Assembly: GCA_002411015.1 (NCBI GenBank)
Contig: DHPY01000067.1
Coordinates: forward strand, 1-64,000
Source: Armatimonadetes bacterium UBA5352
GTDB taxonomy: Bacteria > Armatimonadota > Zipacnadia > Zipacnadales > UBA5352
Length of the DNA: 64,000 nucleotides
Direction: 5' to 3'
Both the position numbers and the translations under genes were made by a program. Each line of letters starts with the position of its first letter. Position 1 is the stretch's first letter. Below the pieces are notes generated by a model. It was not told where the DNA came from, made no database searches, and saw nothing but the letters and a program-made list of their open reading frames with translations. Below are positions 15,670-23,526 of the stretch, in pieces.

Positions 15670-16599
15670 ATGATGACCGTGGTATGGATCGTGCTGGGCG
15701 TGCTGGCCGTGATCCTCCTTAGCCAGGCCATCTTTGTCGTGCGGCAGTATGAGCGCGGGGTGGTCGCCACGCTCGGGAGATACGCGCACACCGCGGACCC
15801 GGGTCTGACGTTCATCCTGCCCTTCGTTCAGACGCTGGAGAAGGTGGACATGCGCGAGACGGTGCTTGATGTGAACCCGCAGGAGGTCATCACCGAGGAT
15901 AACGTCGTCGTCACCGTGGACGCGGTGATCTACTACGAGGTCACGGACCCGTTCCGCCGGGTCTACAACGTGACCGACTTCCGCCTCGCCGCCACGAAGC
16001 TCGCGCAGACGAACCTGCGGAACGTCATCGGTGATCTGGAACTCGACGAGACGCTCACCTCGCGCGAGACGATCAACGCGCAGCTCCGGGCGATTCTCGA
16101 TGACGCCACCGACAAGTGGGGCGTGCGCGTGACCCGCGTGGAACTGCAGCGGATCGACCCGCCGCGCGACATCACCGAGGCGATGAGCCGGCAGATGAAG
16201 GCCGAGCGGAACAAGCGCGCGGCGATCCTCGAGGCTGAGGGCGTGCGGGAATCGGCGATCCTCGAGGCTGAGGGTCAGCGGCAGGCCGCGATCCTCAGCG
16301 CAGAGGGCCAGGCGCAGGCGATCCGCGAAGTCGCCGACGCCGAGCGCTTCCGCGAGATCGCGGTCGCCGAGGGCCAGGCGAAGGCCATCGTCAACGTCTA
16401 CAGCGCGATCCACGAGGGCAACCCGACCCACGATCTGTTGGCGATCAAGTACCTGGAGACGCTCCAGCGAATGGCGAACGGGCAGGCGACCAAGATCTTC
16501 CTGCCGATTGAGGCGAGCGGGGTGCTGGCCGGGATCGCAGCGATGGGCGACGCCTTCGAGGAAGGCCGCATGACCGCACAGGGCGGCGCGGGGCAGTAG
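15670..16599 (+). CDS. SPFH/Band 7 (stomatin-like, QmcA-type) membrane protein
   Basis: A 309-aa protein with one N-terminal membrane helix, the SPFH domain (QYERGVVATLGRYAHTADPGL then DMRETVLDVNPQEV) and a long Ala/Glu-rich coiled coil around residues 170-250 with repeated AILEAEG(V/Q)R and EGQA units. The C-terminus has the conserved GQATKIFLPIEASGVL. It oligomerises into membrane-bound rings with its NfeD partner encoded just upstream. An aaggagg site precedes the ATG at a good distance. The product is complete and typical. Confidence 0.92.
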   Translation: MMTVVWIVLGVLAVILLSQAIFVVRQYERGVVATLGRYAHTADPGLTFILPFVQTLEKVDMRETVLDVNPQEVITEDNVVVTVDAVIYYEVTDPFRRVYNVTDFRLAATKLAQTNLRNVIGDLELDETLTSRETINAQLRAILDDATDKWGVRVTRVELQRIDPPRDITEAMSRQMKAERNKRAAILEAEGVRESAILEAEGQRQAAILSAEGQAQAIREVADAERFREIAVAEGQAKAIVNVYSAIHEGNPTHDLLAIKYLETLQRMANGQATKIFLPIEASGVLAGIAAMGDAFEEGRMTAQGGAGQ

Positions 16600-16628
16600 C
16601 GCGTGCCGAAGGAGGGAGGGTGCCTACG

Positions 16629-17765
16629 ATGAGGACTCTGCTGATCCTGGCCTGCCTCGCGGGGCTCTCCGCCTGCGCGATGGCGGAGACGGTGACGCTG
16701 ACGGTCACGAACCCGCTCGACCAGGCGCGGCCGAGGGCCATCTGCGTCGGGCCGGCGTCGCTGCTGGGCGATGATGTGCGACCGGGCGCGTACACCGCGG
16801 CCTCGAGCAACGGGCAGATGGTCGCCGTGCAAGTGGACGACCTCAACGCCGACGGTCGCGCTGACGAGATGGCAGCGGTGCTCGATCTCCGGCCGCAGCA
16901 GACCGCCTCGCTCTGGGTTGATCTCGCGAGGCCATGGGGCGGCCCCGACGGCGCCGACGTCCGCCTGTCATGGCGCTATGAGGGCTACGCGGCGCTGGAG
17001 ACCGACAGGATGACGGCGGGGCTCTACGGCATCTACGCACCAACGGGCTTCACGCCATCGCTGCAGTGGGATGTCTACGGCAAGCGCCCGGACGCGTGGC
17101 GGCTGTCGCTCGACGAGCTTGAGAGCGTCAACTACCACGCGGACAACCCAGTGGCCGTGGACTACCTGCTCGTGGCGAACAGCATGGGCCTCGGTGGGCC
17201 CACGATCGGCTCCGGGCGGCCGGTGGCGGTGACCAACGGCGACTACACCTACCGGGTGCTGTGCAATGGCCCGGTGCGGGCAGGGCTGGAGGTTCGTGTG
17301 ACCGGGTGGGGGACGCCTGAGGGCGGCCGCTACGATGGCACGATCGGCTACCTCGTCTACGCCGGGCACGACTTCATCGACGCGACCTTTGCAGTGACGG
17401 AGCGGCAGCCTTCGGGTGAGGCGTTCGGCCTCGGAGCGCGCCGCATCCCGCATGTTGAGGCATTCGTCGGAGACGCGAAGGCCGGCGTCCTCGGGGTGAT
17501 GGGCCGGCAGGAGGGGATCGTGGGGAAGACCGGTCTCGCGGTGCTCTTCGAGCCGGAGCGGTTCCTGCGCTGGGGCGTTGAGGAGGAGCCGACGGACGCG
17601 TACATCGTCTACCTCACGCCAAGCGACGAGGGCGGAGCGGATGTCTACCGCGCGCGCCTGGTCGGCATCTGGAGCGAGGGCGGTATCGCGACCGAACACA
17701 CGATGCCGCGGCATCTGCTGGATCTGGCCGCGCGGATGAACGAGCCGGTTGAGGTGAGCCGTTAG
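16629..17765 (+). CDS. secreted DUF4861-family protein
   Basis: A 378-aa protein with a signal peptide (MRTLLILACLAGLSACAMA). The mature part shows the DUF4861 pattern: AETVTLTVTNPLDQARPRAI at the start, DLNADGRADEM, SWRYEGYAALETDRM, ALLV-type strands and YTYRVLCNGPVRAGLEV. The family is linked to periplasmic polysaccharide metabolism but has no proven activity. The ATG at 16629 is preferred over a GTG at 16620 because ggaggg spacing fits better and the signal peptide starts there. It lies 29 bases after the SPFH gene and 59 before an epimerase gene. Confidence 0.8.
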   Translation: MRTLLILACLAGLSACAMAETVTLTVTNPLDQARPRAICVGPASLLGDDVRPGAYTAASSNGQMVAVQVDDLNADGRADEMAAVLDLRPQQTASLWVDLARPWGGPDGADVRLSWRYEGYAALETDRMTAGLYGIYAPTGFTPSLQWDVYGKRPDAWRLSLDELESVNYHADNPVAVDYLLVANSMGLGGPTIGSGRPVAVTNGDYTYRVLCNGPVRAGLEVRVTGWGTPEGGRYDGTIGYLVYAGHDFIDATFAVTERQPSGEAFGLGARRIPHVEAFVGDAKAGVLGVMGRQEGIVGKTGLAVLFEPERFLRWGVEEEPTDAYIVYLTPSDEGGADVYRARLVGIWSEGGIATEHTMPRHLLDLAARMNEPVEVSR

Positions 17766-17824
17766 CCGCAGCACACGTGGATAGACAGGAAACCTGATGA
17801 TACTGCGCAAGGGGAGACGAAACG

Positions 17825-18610
17825 ATGAAGATTGGCATTCGCAACGGATCGATGGGCTTTCCGGAGATGGCGGAGCTGTTCGAGCAGGCTGCGCAGATCG
17901 GCTTTGATGGCGTCGAGCTGGACATTCGGCCGGCGTGGGAGGACGAGCCGGTGATGTCCGCTCAGGGCCGCGCGGAGATCAAGCGGCTCTCGGAGGAGAC
18001 GGGCGTGGAGGTGCCGTCGCTGTGCATCGGCGCGCTCTGGACCTACAGCCCGGCGGCCACCGATCCGGATACGCTGGAGATGTCGCGCCGCATCATTCGC
18101 GAAGGCATCGCGGCTGCGGCCGATCTCGGCTCGAAGTGGATCCTCATCCCGGTCACGCCCTCGGACGAGGAGATCACGCACGAGGAATGCCAGCGGCGCT
18201 GGATTTCCGAGATGCGCGACGCCGCCGTGGAGGCTGAGGCGGCCGGGATCGTCCTCTGCCTCGAGAACGTCGGGCGAGGCTGCGGGAAGTCCGCGGAGGA
18301 CCTGCTGGCGCTCGTTGGCGGCATAGACAGCGCCGCCGTGCGCACCTACTACGACCCGGGCAACGCCTGCGCGTTCGGGCATGACGCGGTCGAGGAGATC
18401 CGGGCGCTGGCGGAGTACATAGGCGTGGTGCACATCAAGGACCGCGAGGCGGACCTGCTCGGCCAGGGCATCGTGGACATCCCCGGCTGCGTGGATACGC
18501 TGCGCGAGGTCGGCTACAACGGCTGGCTGGTCCTTGAGACGCCCGCGACGGATGATCCGCTGGAGGCCGGGAACTTCAACCTCGCGTACCTGCGTGATGT
18601 GGTGGACTGA
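17825..18610 (+). CDS. sugar phosphate isomerase/epimerase family protein (TIM barrel)
   Basis: A 261-aa TIM-barrel protein of the xylose isomerase-like superfamily, distinct from the one at 727. The metal site motifs are in order: CLENVGRG, TYYDPGNACAFG, VVHIKDRE and WLVLETP. These residues bind the divalent metal used for keto-sugar epimerisation; related proteins include hydroxypyruvate isomerase, tagatose epimerase and L-ribulose-phosphate 3-epimerase. The aggggaga site ends seven bases before the ATG. It follows the secreted DUF4861 gene in the same direction, suggesting linked carbohydrate use. Confidence 0.88.
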   Translation: MKIGIRNGSMGFPEMAELFEQAAQIGFDGVELDIRPAWEDEPVMSAQGRAEIKRLSEETGVEVPSLCIGALWTYSPAATDPDTLEMSRRIIREGIAAAADLGSKWILIPVTPSDEEITHEECQRRWISEMRDAAVEAEAAGIVLCLENVGRGCGKSAEDLLALVGGIDSAAVRTYYDPGNACAFGHDAVEEIRALAEYIGVVHIKDREADLLGQGIVDIPGCVDTLREVGYNGWLVLETPATDDPLEAGNFNLAYLRDVVD

Positions 18611-18638
18611 AGAAGGTGAGCACGATGAGGGGGATTCC

Positions 18639-18815
18639 GTGCTTCGGGGCGGCCTGCTGATGCAGTTCTCGCCGGAGTTGGAGTGCCTGGCGGAGTTCGA
18701 TCTGCGCAGCGAGCGGGAGAAGCAGCAGCCGCAGGTGCGGGTGCGGCCGGCGCCGGGAGCGCCGCCCGCCGGACCAGGAGGTCCCCAGCCACCCGGGCCG
18801 CCTCCGCCGGAGTGA
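18639..18815 (+). CDS. tiny proline-rich protein (58 aa)
   Basis: A possible small gene with a GTG start at 18639, preceded at 5 bases by gaggggg. The product begins hydrophilic (LRGGLLMQFSPELECLAEFDLRS context) and ends in a Pro/Gly-rich tail of about 25 residues. It starts 28 bases after the epimerase stop, in the same direction, and ends before a strong hairpin. No family is recognised and the reading frame could be chance; an ATG at 18660 is an alternative start. Confidence 0.3.
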   Translation: MLRGGLLMQFSPELECLAEFDLRSEREKQQPQVRVRPAPGAPPAGPGGPQPPGPPPPE

Positions 18816-18843
18816 GGGGGCGGATGGCAGCCTCGACATATGC

Positions 18844-18878
18844 GAAGCGGGCGAGATGACTGACATCTCGCCCGCTTC
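18844..18878. terminator. bidirectional hairpin between epimerase and citramalate synthase genes
   Basis: A perfect 15-bp stem (18844-18858 with 18864-18878) and 5-base loop lie between convergent transcripts, 27 bases after the cimA stop on the minus strand. Confidence 0.7.
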
Positions 18879-18905
18879 CCGTTCTGCGTCAGGAGTGAGG
18901 CAAGT

Positions 18906-20501
18906 TCAGCCGTGCCACCCTCCGCGCGCGGCAACGATCCCGTAGATGATGCTGTCCGTGAGCGCCTGCCAGCTTGCCTCAATGATGTTCGGGTGCACGC
19001 CCACGGTCCCCCAGGTGTCCCCGTTGCTGCTCATCTGCAGCAGGACGCGGACGGCGCCGCTCGTGCCGCCGGTGGCATCGAGCACACGCACCTTGTAGTC
19101 CACGAGGTGCATGCGCGCGATCTCCGGATACTCCTCCATGAGCGCCTTGCGCAGAGCCACGTCCAATGCGTTGACCGGGCCATCGCCCATCGCGGCCGTG
19201 TGCACCGAAGTCGCCGAGCCGGGCAGGCGAAGCTGCACCGTCGCCTCCGCGAACGGCTCCTCCTCCTCGCTGTGCTTGCCCATGATCACGCGGAAGCCCT
19301 GCAGCTCGAAGAGGCCGAACTCCTCGCCGAAGACGCGTCGCGCCAGCAGCTCGAAGGACGCCTCGGCGGCCTCATACTCGTAGCCTGCGTGCTCGCGCTC
19401 CTTCACGAGCGCCAGCACATCACGCAGCCGCGGGTCCTTGCGGTCCACATCCGGGTAGACATGCGCGAGCTTGTGCAGGATGGTGCTGCCGCCGGAGTAG
19501 TCGGAGACGAGGATGCGCCGCTCGTTGCCGACCACCTCGGGCTCCACATGCTCGAAGCTCGTGGGCGTCTTGAGGACCGCGTTCACGTGCATGCCGCCCT
19601 TGTGCGCGAATGCCGCCGCGCCGACGTAGGGCGCGCGCTCGTCGTGCGGCACCAGCGCCACCTCATCCACCCAGCGCGAGAACTCGGTCAGCTCTGACAG
19701 CATCCCCTCGGGCAGCGCCCGCACGGCGGTCTTCAGCTCGAGGTTCGGGATGACCGTGCACAGGTTCGCGTTGCCGGCGCGCTCCCCGTAGCCGTTGATG
19801 GTGCCCTGCACCTGCCCCGCGCCGGCCTCGACGGCCATCTGCGTGTTCGCGACGGCCATGCCGGAGTCGTTGTGGCAGTGGATGCCGATCGGCACCGCGA
19901 AGCGCTCAACGACCTCGGCCGTGATGTCGCGCACGAAGGAGGGCATCGAGCCACCGTTGGTGTCGCAGAGGACCAGCGCCTGCGCGCCGCCCCGCTGTGC
20001 GGCCTCGAGGCATGCCAGCGCGAACTCGCGATCGGCGCGGTAGCCGTCGAAGAAGTGTTCCGCGTCGAAGAAGACCTCCGCACCGCTCTCGCGCAGGAAG
20101 GCGCAGCTATCCTCGATCATCCGCAGGTTCTCCTCGACGGTGGCGCCGAGGACATCGGTGACGTGCAGGTCCCAGCTCTTGCCGAAGATGGTGATCGTGG
20201 GCGCGCCGCTGTCCACGAGGTAGCGGAGCTGCCCATCGTCCTCCGGACCGATGCCGGGGCGGCGGGTGCTGCCGAACGCCGCGAACTTCGCGCACTGCCA
20301 CTGGATGTCGCGCGCGCGCTCGAAGACCTCGCGATCGCGGGGCGCGGTCTCGTTCGGCCAGCCGCCCTCGATGTAGTCGAAGCCCATCGCGTCCAGGCGG
20401 CGGGCGATCCGCAGCTTGTCGTCCACGCTGAGGGAGATCTTCTCCGCCTGACAGCCGTCGCGCAGCGTTGTGTCGTAGAGCTGGACTTTGCGCATCTGCA
20501 T
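18906..20501 (-). CDS. cimA: (R)-citramalate synthase
   Basis: A 531-aa member of the LeuA-related citramalate synthase family. The start of the catalytic barrel is VQLYDTTLRDGCQAEKISLS, the metal-binding IGIHCHNDSGMAVANT follows near the middle, and the C-terminal regulatory LeuA dimer domain is present (VHTAAMGDGPVNALDVALRKAL). The enzyme condenses pyruvate with acetyl-CoA to give citramalate, the first step of threonine-independent isoleucine synthesis. Distinguishing it from isopropylmalate synthase rests on the family-specific N-terminus and GGWPNETAPRD. The start at 20501 has gggtgagg upstream. A T-box leader with a probable isoleucine specifier precedes it, supporting the isoleucine role. 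Confidence 0.92.
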   Translation of the reverse strand: MQMRKVQLYDTTLRDGCQAEKISLSVDDKLRIARRLDAMGFDYIEGGWPNETAPRDREVFERARDIQWQCAKFAAFGSTRRPGIGPEDDGQLRYLVDSGAPTITIFGKSWDLHVTDVLGATVEENLRMIEDSCAFLRESGAEVFFDAEHFFDGYRADREFALACLEAAQRGGAQALVLCDTNGGSMPSFVRDITAEVVERFAVPIGIHCHNDSGMAVANTQMAVEAGAGQVQGTINGYGERAGNANLCTVIPNLELKTAVRALPEGMLSELTEFSRWVDEVALVPHDERAPYVGAAAFAHKGGMHVNAVLKTPTSFEHVEPEVVGNERRILVSDYSGGSTILHKLAHVYPDVDRKDPRLRDVLALVKEREHAGYEYEAAEASFELLARRVFGEEFGLFELQGFRVIMGKHSEEEEPFAEATVQLRLPGSATSVHTAAMGDGPVNALDVALRKALMEEYPEIARMHLVDYKVRVLDATGGTSGAVRVLLQMSSNGDTWGTVGVHPNIIEASWQALTDSIIYGIVAARGGWHG

Positions 20502-20573
20502 CTGCCTCACCCTTTGTTTTGTGCACGGGCGCAACATCAGTGGCCGTGGCGCCGGGAGCGGGAGGCAGAACGC

Positions 20574-20606
20574 AAAAAGAGTCCGCCTCCGTTCAGAGGC
20601 GAACTC
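20574..20606 (-). terminator. intrinsic terminator of the T-box leader
   Basis: On the minus strand an 11-bp stem (20596-20606 with 20579-20589, one G-U pair, 6-base loop) is followed by five Ts (20574-20578). It lies directly after the T-box sequence and 73 bases before cimA, as expected for T-box attenuation. Confidence 0.85.
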
Positions 20607-20880
20607 GCAGTGGGAGTCCGTGGTACCACTCTGATTGGCTCTCGCGAGCGAGACACGCGCTCGTGAGCAGCCCGCTCTGCCGGCACGGGCCGCAGGATCG
20701 TGAGCGATCTCATTGCGCCGATGCCGTCTACCCGCTAACGGAGGTGACCCGGCGGAGTCTACCGGGGAGGCGGCTGGCGCCTCCGCCCTTTCGGTCCGCG
20801 GCTCAGGGGTGATTTTCGCCGCAGTCAGAGCCCACCGGGCTTACACCGTCCCCGGCTCGCTGGGAGATCGTTTCGTGCGG
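20574..20880 (-). promoter_or_regulatory. T-box riboswitch (tRNA-sensing leader) of cimA, probable Ile specifier
   Basis: The minus strand carries the T-box core agagtggtaccacgg (20632-20618), whose TGGT bulge would pair with an uncharged tRNA 3' end. Upstream is a Stem I-like segment starting near 20869 (cagcgagccgggg...) and ending gaaaatcacccctgagcc (20817-20800), matching the conserved end of the specifier loop. The codon in place is ATC (20813-20811), i.e. isoleucine, which fits citramalate synthase. A terminator follows the T-box. Identification of the T-box is firm; the specifier assignment is by motif position and less certain. Confidence 0.88.
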
Positions 20881-20939
20881 TTGACAGGCCGGAAAGCCTA
20901 TCCTACGCACGATTGACAGGCTGGAAAGCCTGTCCTACG
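20881..20939. repeat. two tandem copies of a 27-bp palindromic repeat
   Basis: Units 20881-20907 and 20913-20939 share the pattern ttgacaggcYggaaagcctR followed by tcctacg, with a 32-base period. Each contains an inverted repeat (acaggct/agcctgt). A diverged third copy is at 29299-29325. Here the pair sits inside the cimA leader, upstream of Stem I. Confidence 0.75.
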
Positions 20940-20998
20940 TTCTCCGGGATGACGTGCGGGTACTCGTCCCCGTCATCGCCTCTACTATGTTGGCGGAG

Positions 20999-21027
20999 AT
21001 GATAGCAGAACCTGACTGTCGGTGCAA
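20999..21027 (-). promoter_or_regulatory. sigma-70 promoter of the cimA leader
   Basis: Minus-strand TTGCAC (21022-21027), 17 bases, TATCAT (20999-21004). It would give a leader of nearly 500 bases containing the repeat pair and the T-box. Confidence 0.6.
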
Positions 21028-21032
21028 GCGAC

Positions 21033-21569
21033 TCAGGCCGGTGATGTCGGGGACACGGTCTGGCGCGTGCTGATTGCGTGCCAGAGGAGAAGGGCGCCGG
21101 TGACCAGGAAGTAGGCGCCGATAGCCCATGCGGCGGCCACAATGCCCGCGCCGGGCCAGGCGAGGAGCACGAGGCCGAAGAGAACTGAGACCGCGCCCAC
21201 GATCCACAGGGCCGTCACGTCGGCGCCCAGACTGCGCGCCGCAGCAGCGCCCAGAAGCTCAGTGACGCCGGTCACGATCACCCATGCGGCGATCAGCCAG
21301 ATCATGATCGTCGCCACGAACGCCGGCGCCAGCAATGCCGCGAGACCGATCGCGAGAGTCAGCATGCCGCTGCCGAGCGAGACGCCCCACCCGACCACGC
21401 GCGTCATGAGCGGCAGGAGGATCATCGCCAGGCCGATGGCGACCACGAAGGCGCCGATGAGCATCACCAGCGCCTCGGCGCTCTCCTGCGGCCAGACAAT
21501 GAGCATCAGCCCCAGCACGATGCCGAGAAGCCCCCGGACCAGCGCGATCCACCAGATGCGTGACGCCAT
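21033..21569 (-). CDS. HdeD/DUF308-family membrane protein
   Basis: A 178-aa hydrophobic protein with six predicted helices in three similar pairs, as in HdeD (DUF308). The recurring pattern is RGxLGIVLGLMLIVWP, then AxxxLIGAFVVAIGLA. HdeD contributes to acid or membrane stress tolerance in Escherichia coli, but its mechanism is unknown and family members elsewhere are uncharacterised. The ATG has aggagg eight bases upstream. A small inverted repeat, gtactc-agag-gagtac (21594-21609), lies upstream of the start and could be a regulatory site. The gene is divergent from the fluoride riboswitch transcript. Confidence 0.85.
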   Translation of the reverse strand: MASRIWWIALVRGLLGIVLGLMLIVWPQESAEALVMLIGAFVVAIGLAMILLPLMTRVVGWGVSLGSGMLTLAIGLAALLAPAFVATIMIWLIAAWVIVTGVTELLGAAAARSLGADVTALWIVGAVSVLFGLVLLAWPGAGIVAAAWAIGAYFLVTGALLLWHAISTRQTVSPTSPA

Positions 21570-21639
21570 CAGCGTACCTCCTGCACTGCACTGCGTACTC
21601 AGAGGAGTACTACGACATGACGAGCCGCTTTCCCTGCTA

Positions 21640-21668
21640 TTGACGGTGGTTGCATTGGCGGGTACAAT
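21640..21668 (+). promoter_or_regulatory. sigma-70 promoter of the fluoride-responsive operon
   Basis: TTGACG (21640-21645), exactly 17 bases, TACAAT (21663-21668). The expected start site falls just before the aptamer at 21678. Confidence 0.8.
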
Positions 21669-21677
21669 GGAGCAAGC

Positions 21678-21766
21678 GGCGATGGAGTTCGCCGCGGCGG
21701 CCGCTGAGGCGCCGGAACCACCGGGCTCCCGGTTGATGACTCCTGCTGAGCAGATCCGGCAGGGGT
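21678..21766 (+). promoter_or_regulatory. fluoride riboswitch (crcB motif) with overlapping terminator
   Basis: The aptamer (21678-21746) begins ggcgatggagttcgcc and ends ttgatgactcctgc, matching the crcB-motif consensus in which GGAGU pairs with ACUCC. The 3' segment actcctgc (21739-21746) can instead pair with gcaggggt (21759-21766), forming a terminator-like hairpin followed by a weak T-rich stretch. Fluoride binding would keep actcct in the aptamer and allow transcription. The downstream genes encode the fluoride channel FluC and a DUF190-CBS protein. Confidence 0.88.
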
Positions 21767-21837
21767 CGCTTTGTGTACGCTCCCTTGCGTGCGGCTCCGG
21801 GCTGGGTCCGGAAGCGGACGCGGAAGGAGTAGGTTAG

Positions 21838-22218
21838 GTGAGTCTGGAAATAGCGCTTGTGGCTCTTGGCGGCGGAATCGGTGCGCTGGTGCGCTACCTC
21901 ACGGCGCTGATAACCGCTCGGCTGTGGGGCGAGACCTTCCCGTGGGGGACCCTGGCGGTGAACCTCGCGGGCTGTTTCTTGATCGGTGTGATCTATGCGT
22001 TCGGCGTGGAGGCGGGCGCTGTGGGTCCGCGGGCGAGGCTGTTCGTCATGACGGGCCTGCTCGGCGGGTTCACGACCTTCTCGACCTTCAGTCTCGAGAC
22101 CTCGACGCTGCTGATGCAGGGAGCCGGCTGGGAGGCAAGCCTCAATCTTGTCGGGAACGTAGTGGGCGGTCTCATGCTTTTCATGGCCGGGCTGATCATT
22201 GGGCGCATCCTTACGTGA
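21838..22218 (+). CDS. fluC: fluoride ion channel FluC/CrcB
   Basis: A 126-aa four-helix membrane protein with all the Fluc signatures: GGGIGALVRY at the N-terminus, GTLAVNLAGCFLIG in helix 2 and the re-entrant GLLGGFTTFSTFSLET, whose Phe and Ser/Thr side chains line the fluoride path. It works as an antiparallel dual-topology dimer to export fluoride. The start is GTG with an aaggag site ten bases upstream. It is directly behind a fluoride riboswitch, so expression should rise with fluoride. The next gene begins 16 bases after its stop. Confidence 0.95.
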   Translation: MSLEIALVALGGGIGALVRYLTALITARLWGETFPWGTLAVNLAGCFLIGVIYAFGVEAGAVGPRARLFVMTGLLGGFTTFSTFSLETSTLLMQGAGWEASLNLVGNVVGGLMLFMAGLIIGRILT

Positions 22219-22234
22219 GGCGGAGGGGAAACTG

Positions 22235-23512
22235 GTGACGGTACCGTACCACGTCATAGAGATCTTCACGAGCGAGGAGGCGCGCTCGGAGGGGAAGCCG
22301 ATTGCGGACGCTGTTATCGATCTGCTGCGCCATGTCCGCATCGCGGCGCGCTGCTTCGTCTCCCGCGGTCAGGCCGGCTACTACGAGAACGGTGAAGTCG
22401 CCAGTGCGCGGCTTGAGGTGCTTTCGTCGAACCTGCCTCTGAAGATCGAGGTGATCCTCCCGGCGCCTGAGGTGGAGCGCGTCCTCCCGCAGATCATCGA
22501 GATCGTCACCGACGGGATCTTGGTGGTCGAGGAGACACGTGTGGTGAGCCACCGTTCGCGCTACCGGCTCATTCCACGCCAGTTGCTCGTGCGCGATATC
22601 ATGGCGACGCCCGCCGTAAGCGTTGGCCGCAACACTCCCGTTAGCGAAGTCGTGAACATCCTCCTCCGCGAGGAGTTCAACGCGCTCCCCGTGGTTGACG
22701 ATGCGGGCAAACCCGTGGGGATCGTCACCCAGGGCGACCTCATTCGCCGAGCTGATATGCCGGTGCGGCTGGGGCTGCTCTCGCAGCTCGACCACAGCAT
22801 GGTCTCCGACTTCCGAGAGCGGGCTGCGCAACTGCCTGCAGGAGACGTCATGACCTCGCCGCTCCGGACAATCCGCTCGAATGAGGCCGTATCGCGGGCG
22901 GTCGAGGTCATGCGCAAGCACGAGCTCAAGCGCCTGCCCGTCACTGGCGAGGATGGCCGGCTCACCGGGATGATCACCCGGCTGGACATCTTCCGCACCG
23001 CGGTGTCGCACCCACCACTTGAGGCTGGCGGCCCCGAGCCAGTCTACGTTGACTGGAACGGCGTTCCTCGCGTGCGTGACTGCATGCGCAGCGAGATGGG
23101 CGCCGTCACTCCCGAGACCTCGCTCGATGAGGTCCTCCGCACGCTGGATGAGCGGAGCGTACAGCGTCTTGCGGTGGTCGACGCTGAGAACCGGCTGCTC
23201 GGCCTGGTGACCGACAAGGACATCCTCGCCGCGCTTGATCCGCAGCCGGAGGGCACCATGCGCGCTATCATCGCGCGACTGCCGATCCCCGGGCTGCCGC
23301 GGCGCCCGACTGAGCGGATCAGCCTCTCCACGACAGCAGGCGAGATCATGAAGACCGACCTGATCACCATCGGCGAGGACGCGAACCTCGAGGGGGCGTT
23401 ACGCCTGATGCTGCAGCACTCCCTAAAGCGCCTCCCGGTCCTGGACCCCGAGGGGCACTACAAGGGCATGATCAGCCGCAATGACCTCCTGAGGCTCAGC
23501 GCGCGCACCTGA
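22235..23512 (+). CDS. DUF190 and four-CBS-domain protein
   Basis: A 425-aa cytoplasmic protein. Residues 1-110 are a DUF190 domain (PII-like fold; YHVIEIFTSEEARSEGKPIADAVIDLL), and the rest are four CBS motifs in two pairs, each recognisable by a D(I/V/C)M opening and GxxTxxDI/GMISRND closing strand. CBS pairs bind adenine nucleotides. DUF190 genes are often next to crcB/fluC, so this may sense energy state or a ligand and tune the fluoride response. The GTG at 22235 has cggagggga upstream. It probably shares the fluoride-controlled transcript. Confidence 0.88.
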   Translation: MTVPYHVIEIFTSEEARSEGKPIADAVIDLLRHVRIAARCFVSRGQAGYYENGEVASARLEVLSSNLPLKIEVILPAPEVERVLPQIIEIVTDGILVVEETRVVSHRSRYRLIPRQLLVRDIMATPAVSVGRNTPVSEVVNILLREEFNALPVVDDAGKPVGIVTQGDLIRRADMPVRLGLLSQLDHSMVSDFRERAAQLPAGDVMTSPLRTIRSNEAVSRAVEVMRKHELKRLPVTGEDGRLTGMITRLDIFRTAVSHPPLEAGGPEPVYVDWNGVPRVRDCMRSEMGAVTPETSLDEVLRTLDERSVQRLAVVDAENRLLGLVTDKDILAALDPQPEGTMRAIIARLPIPGLPRRPTERISLSTTAGEIMKTDLITIGEDANLEGALRLMLQHSLKRLPVLDPEGHYKGMISRNDLLRLSART

Positions 23513-23526
23513 ATCGGCTGGCCGGC

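Noticed and set aside
20881..20939. CRISPR-like repeats
   Set aside because: Only two copies, spaced by five bases, with no spacers or cas genes; it is a palindromic intergenic repeat.
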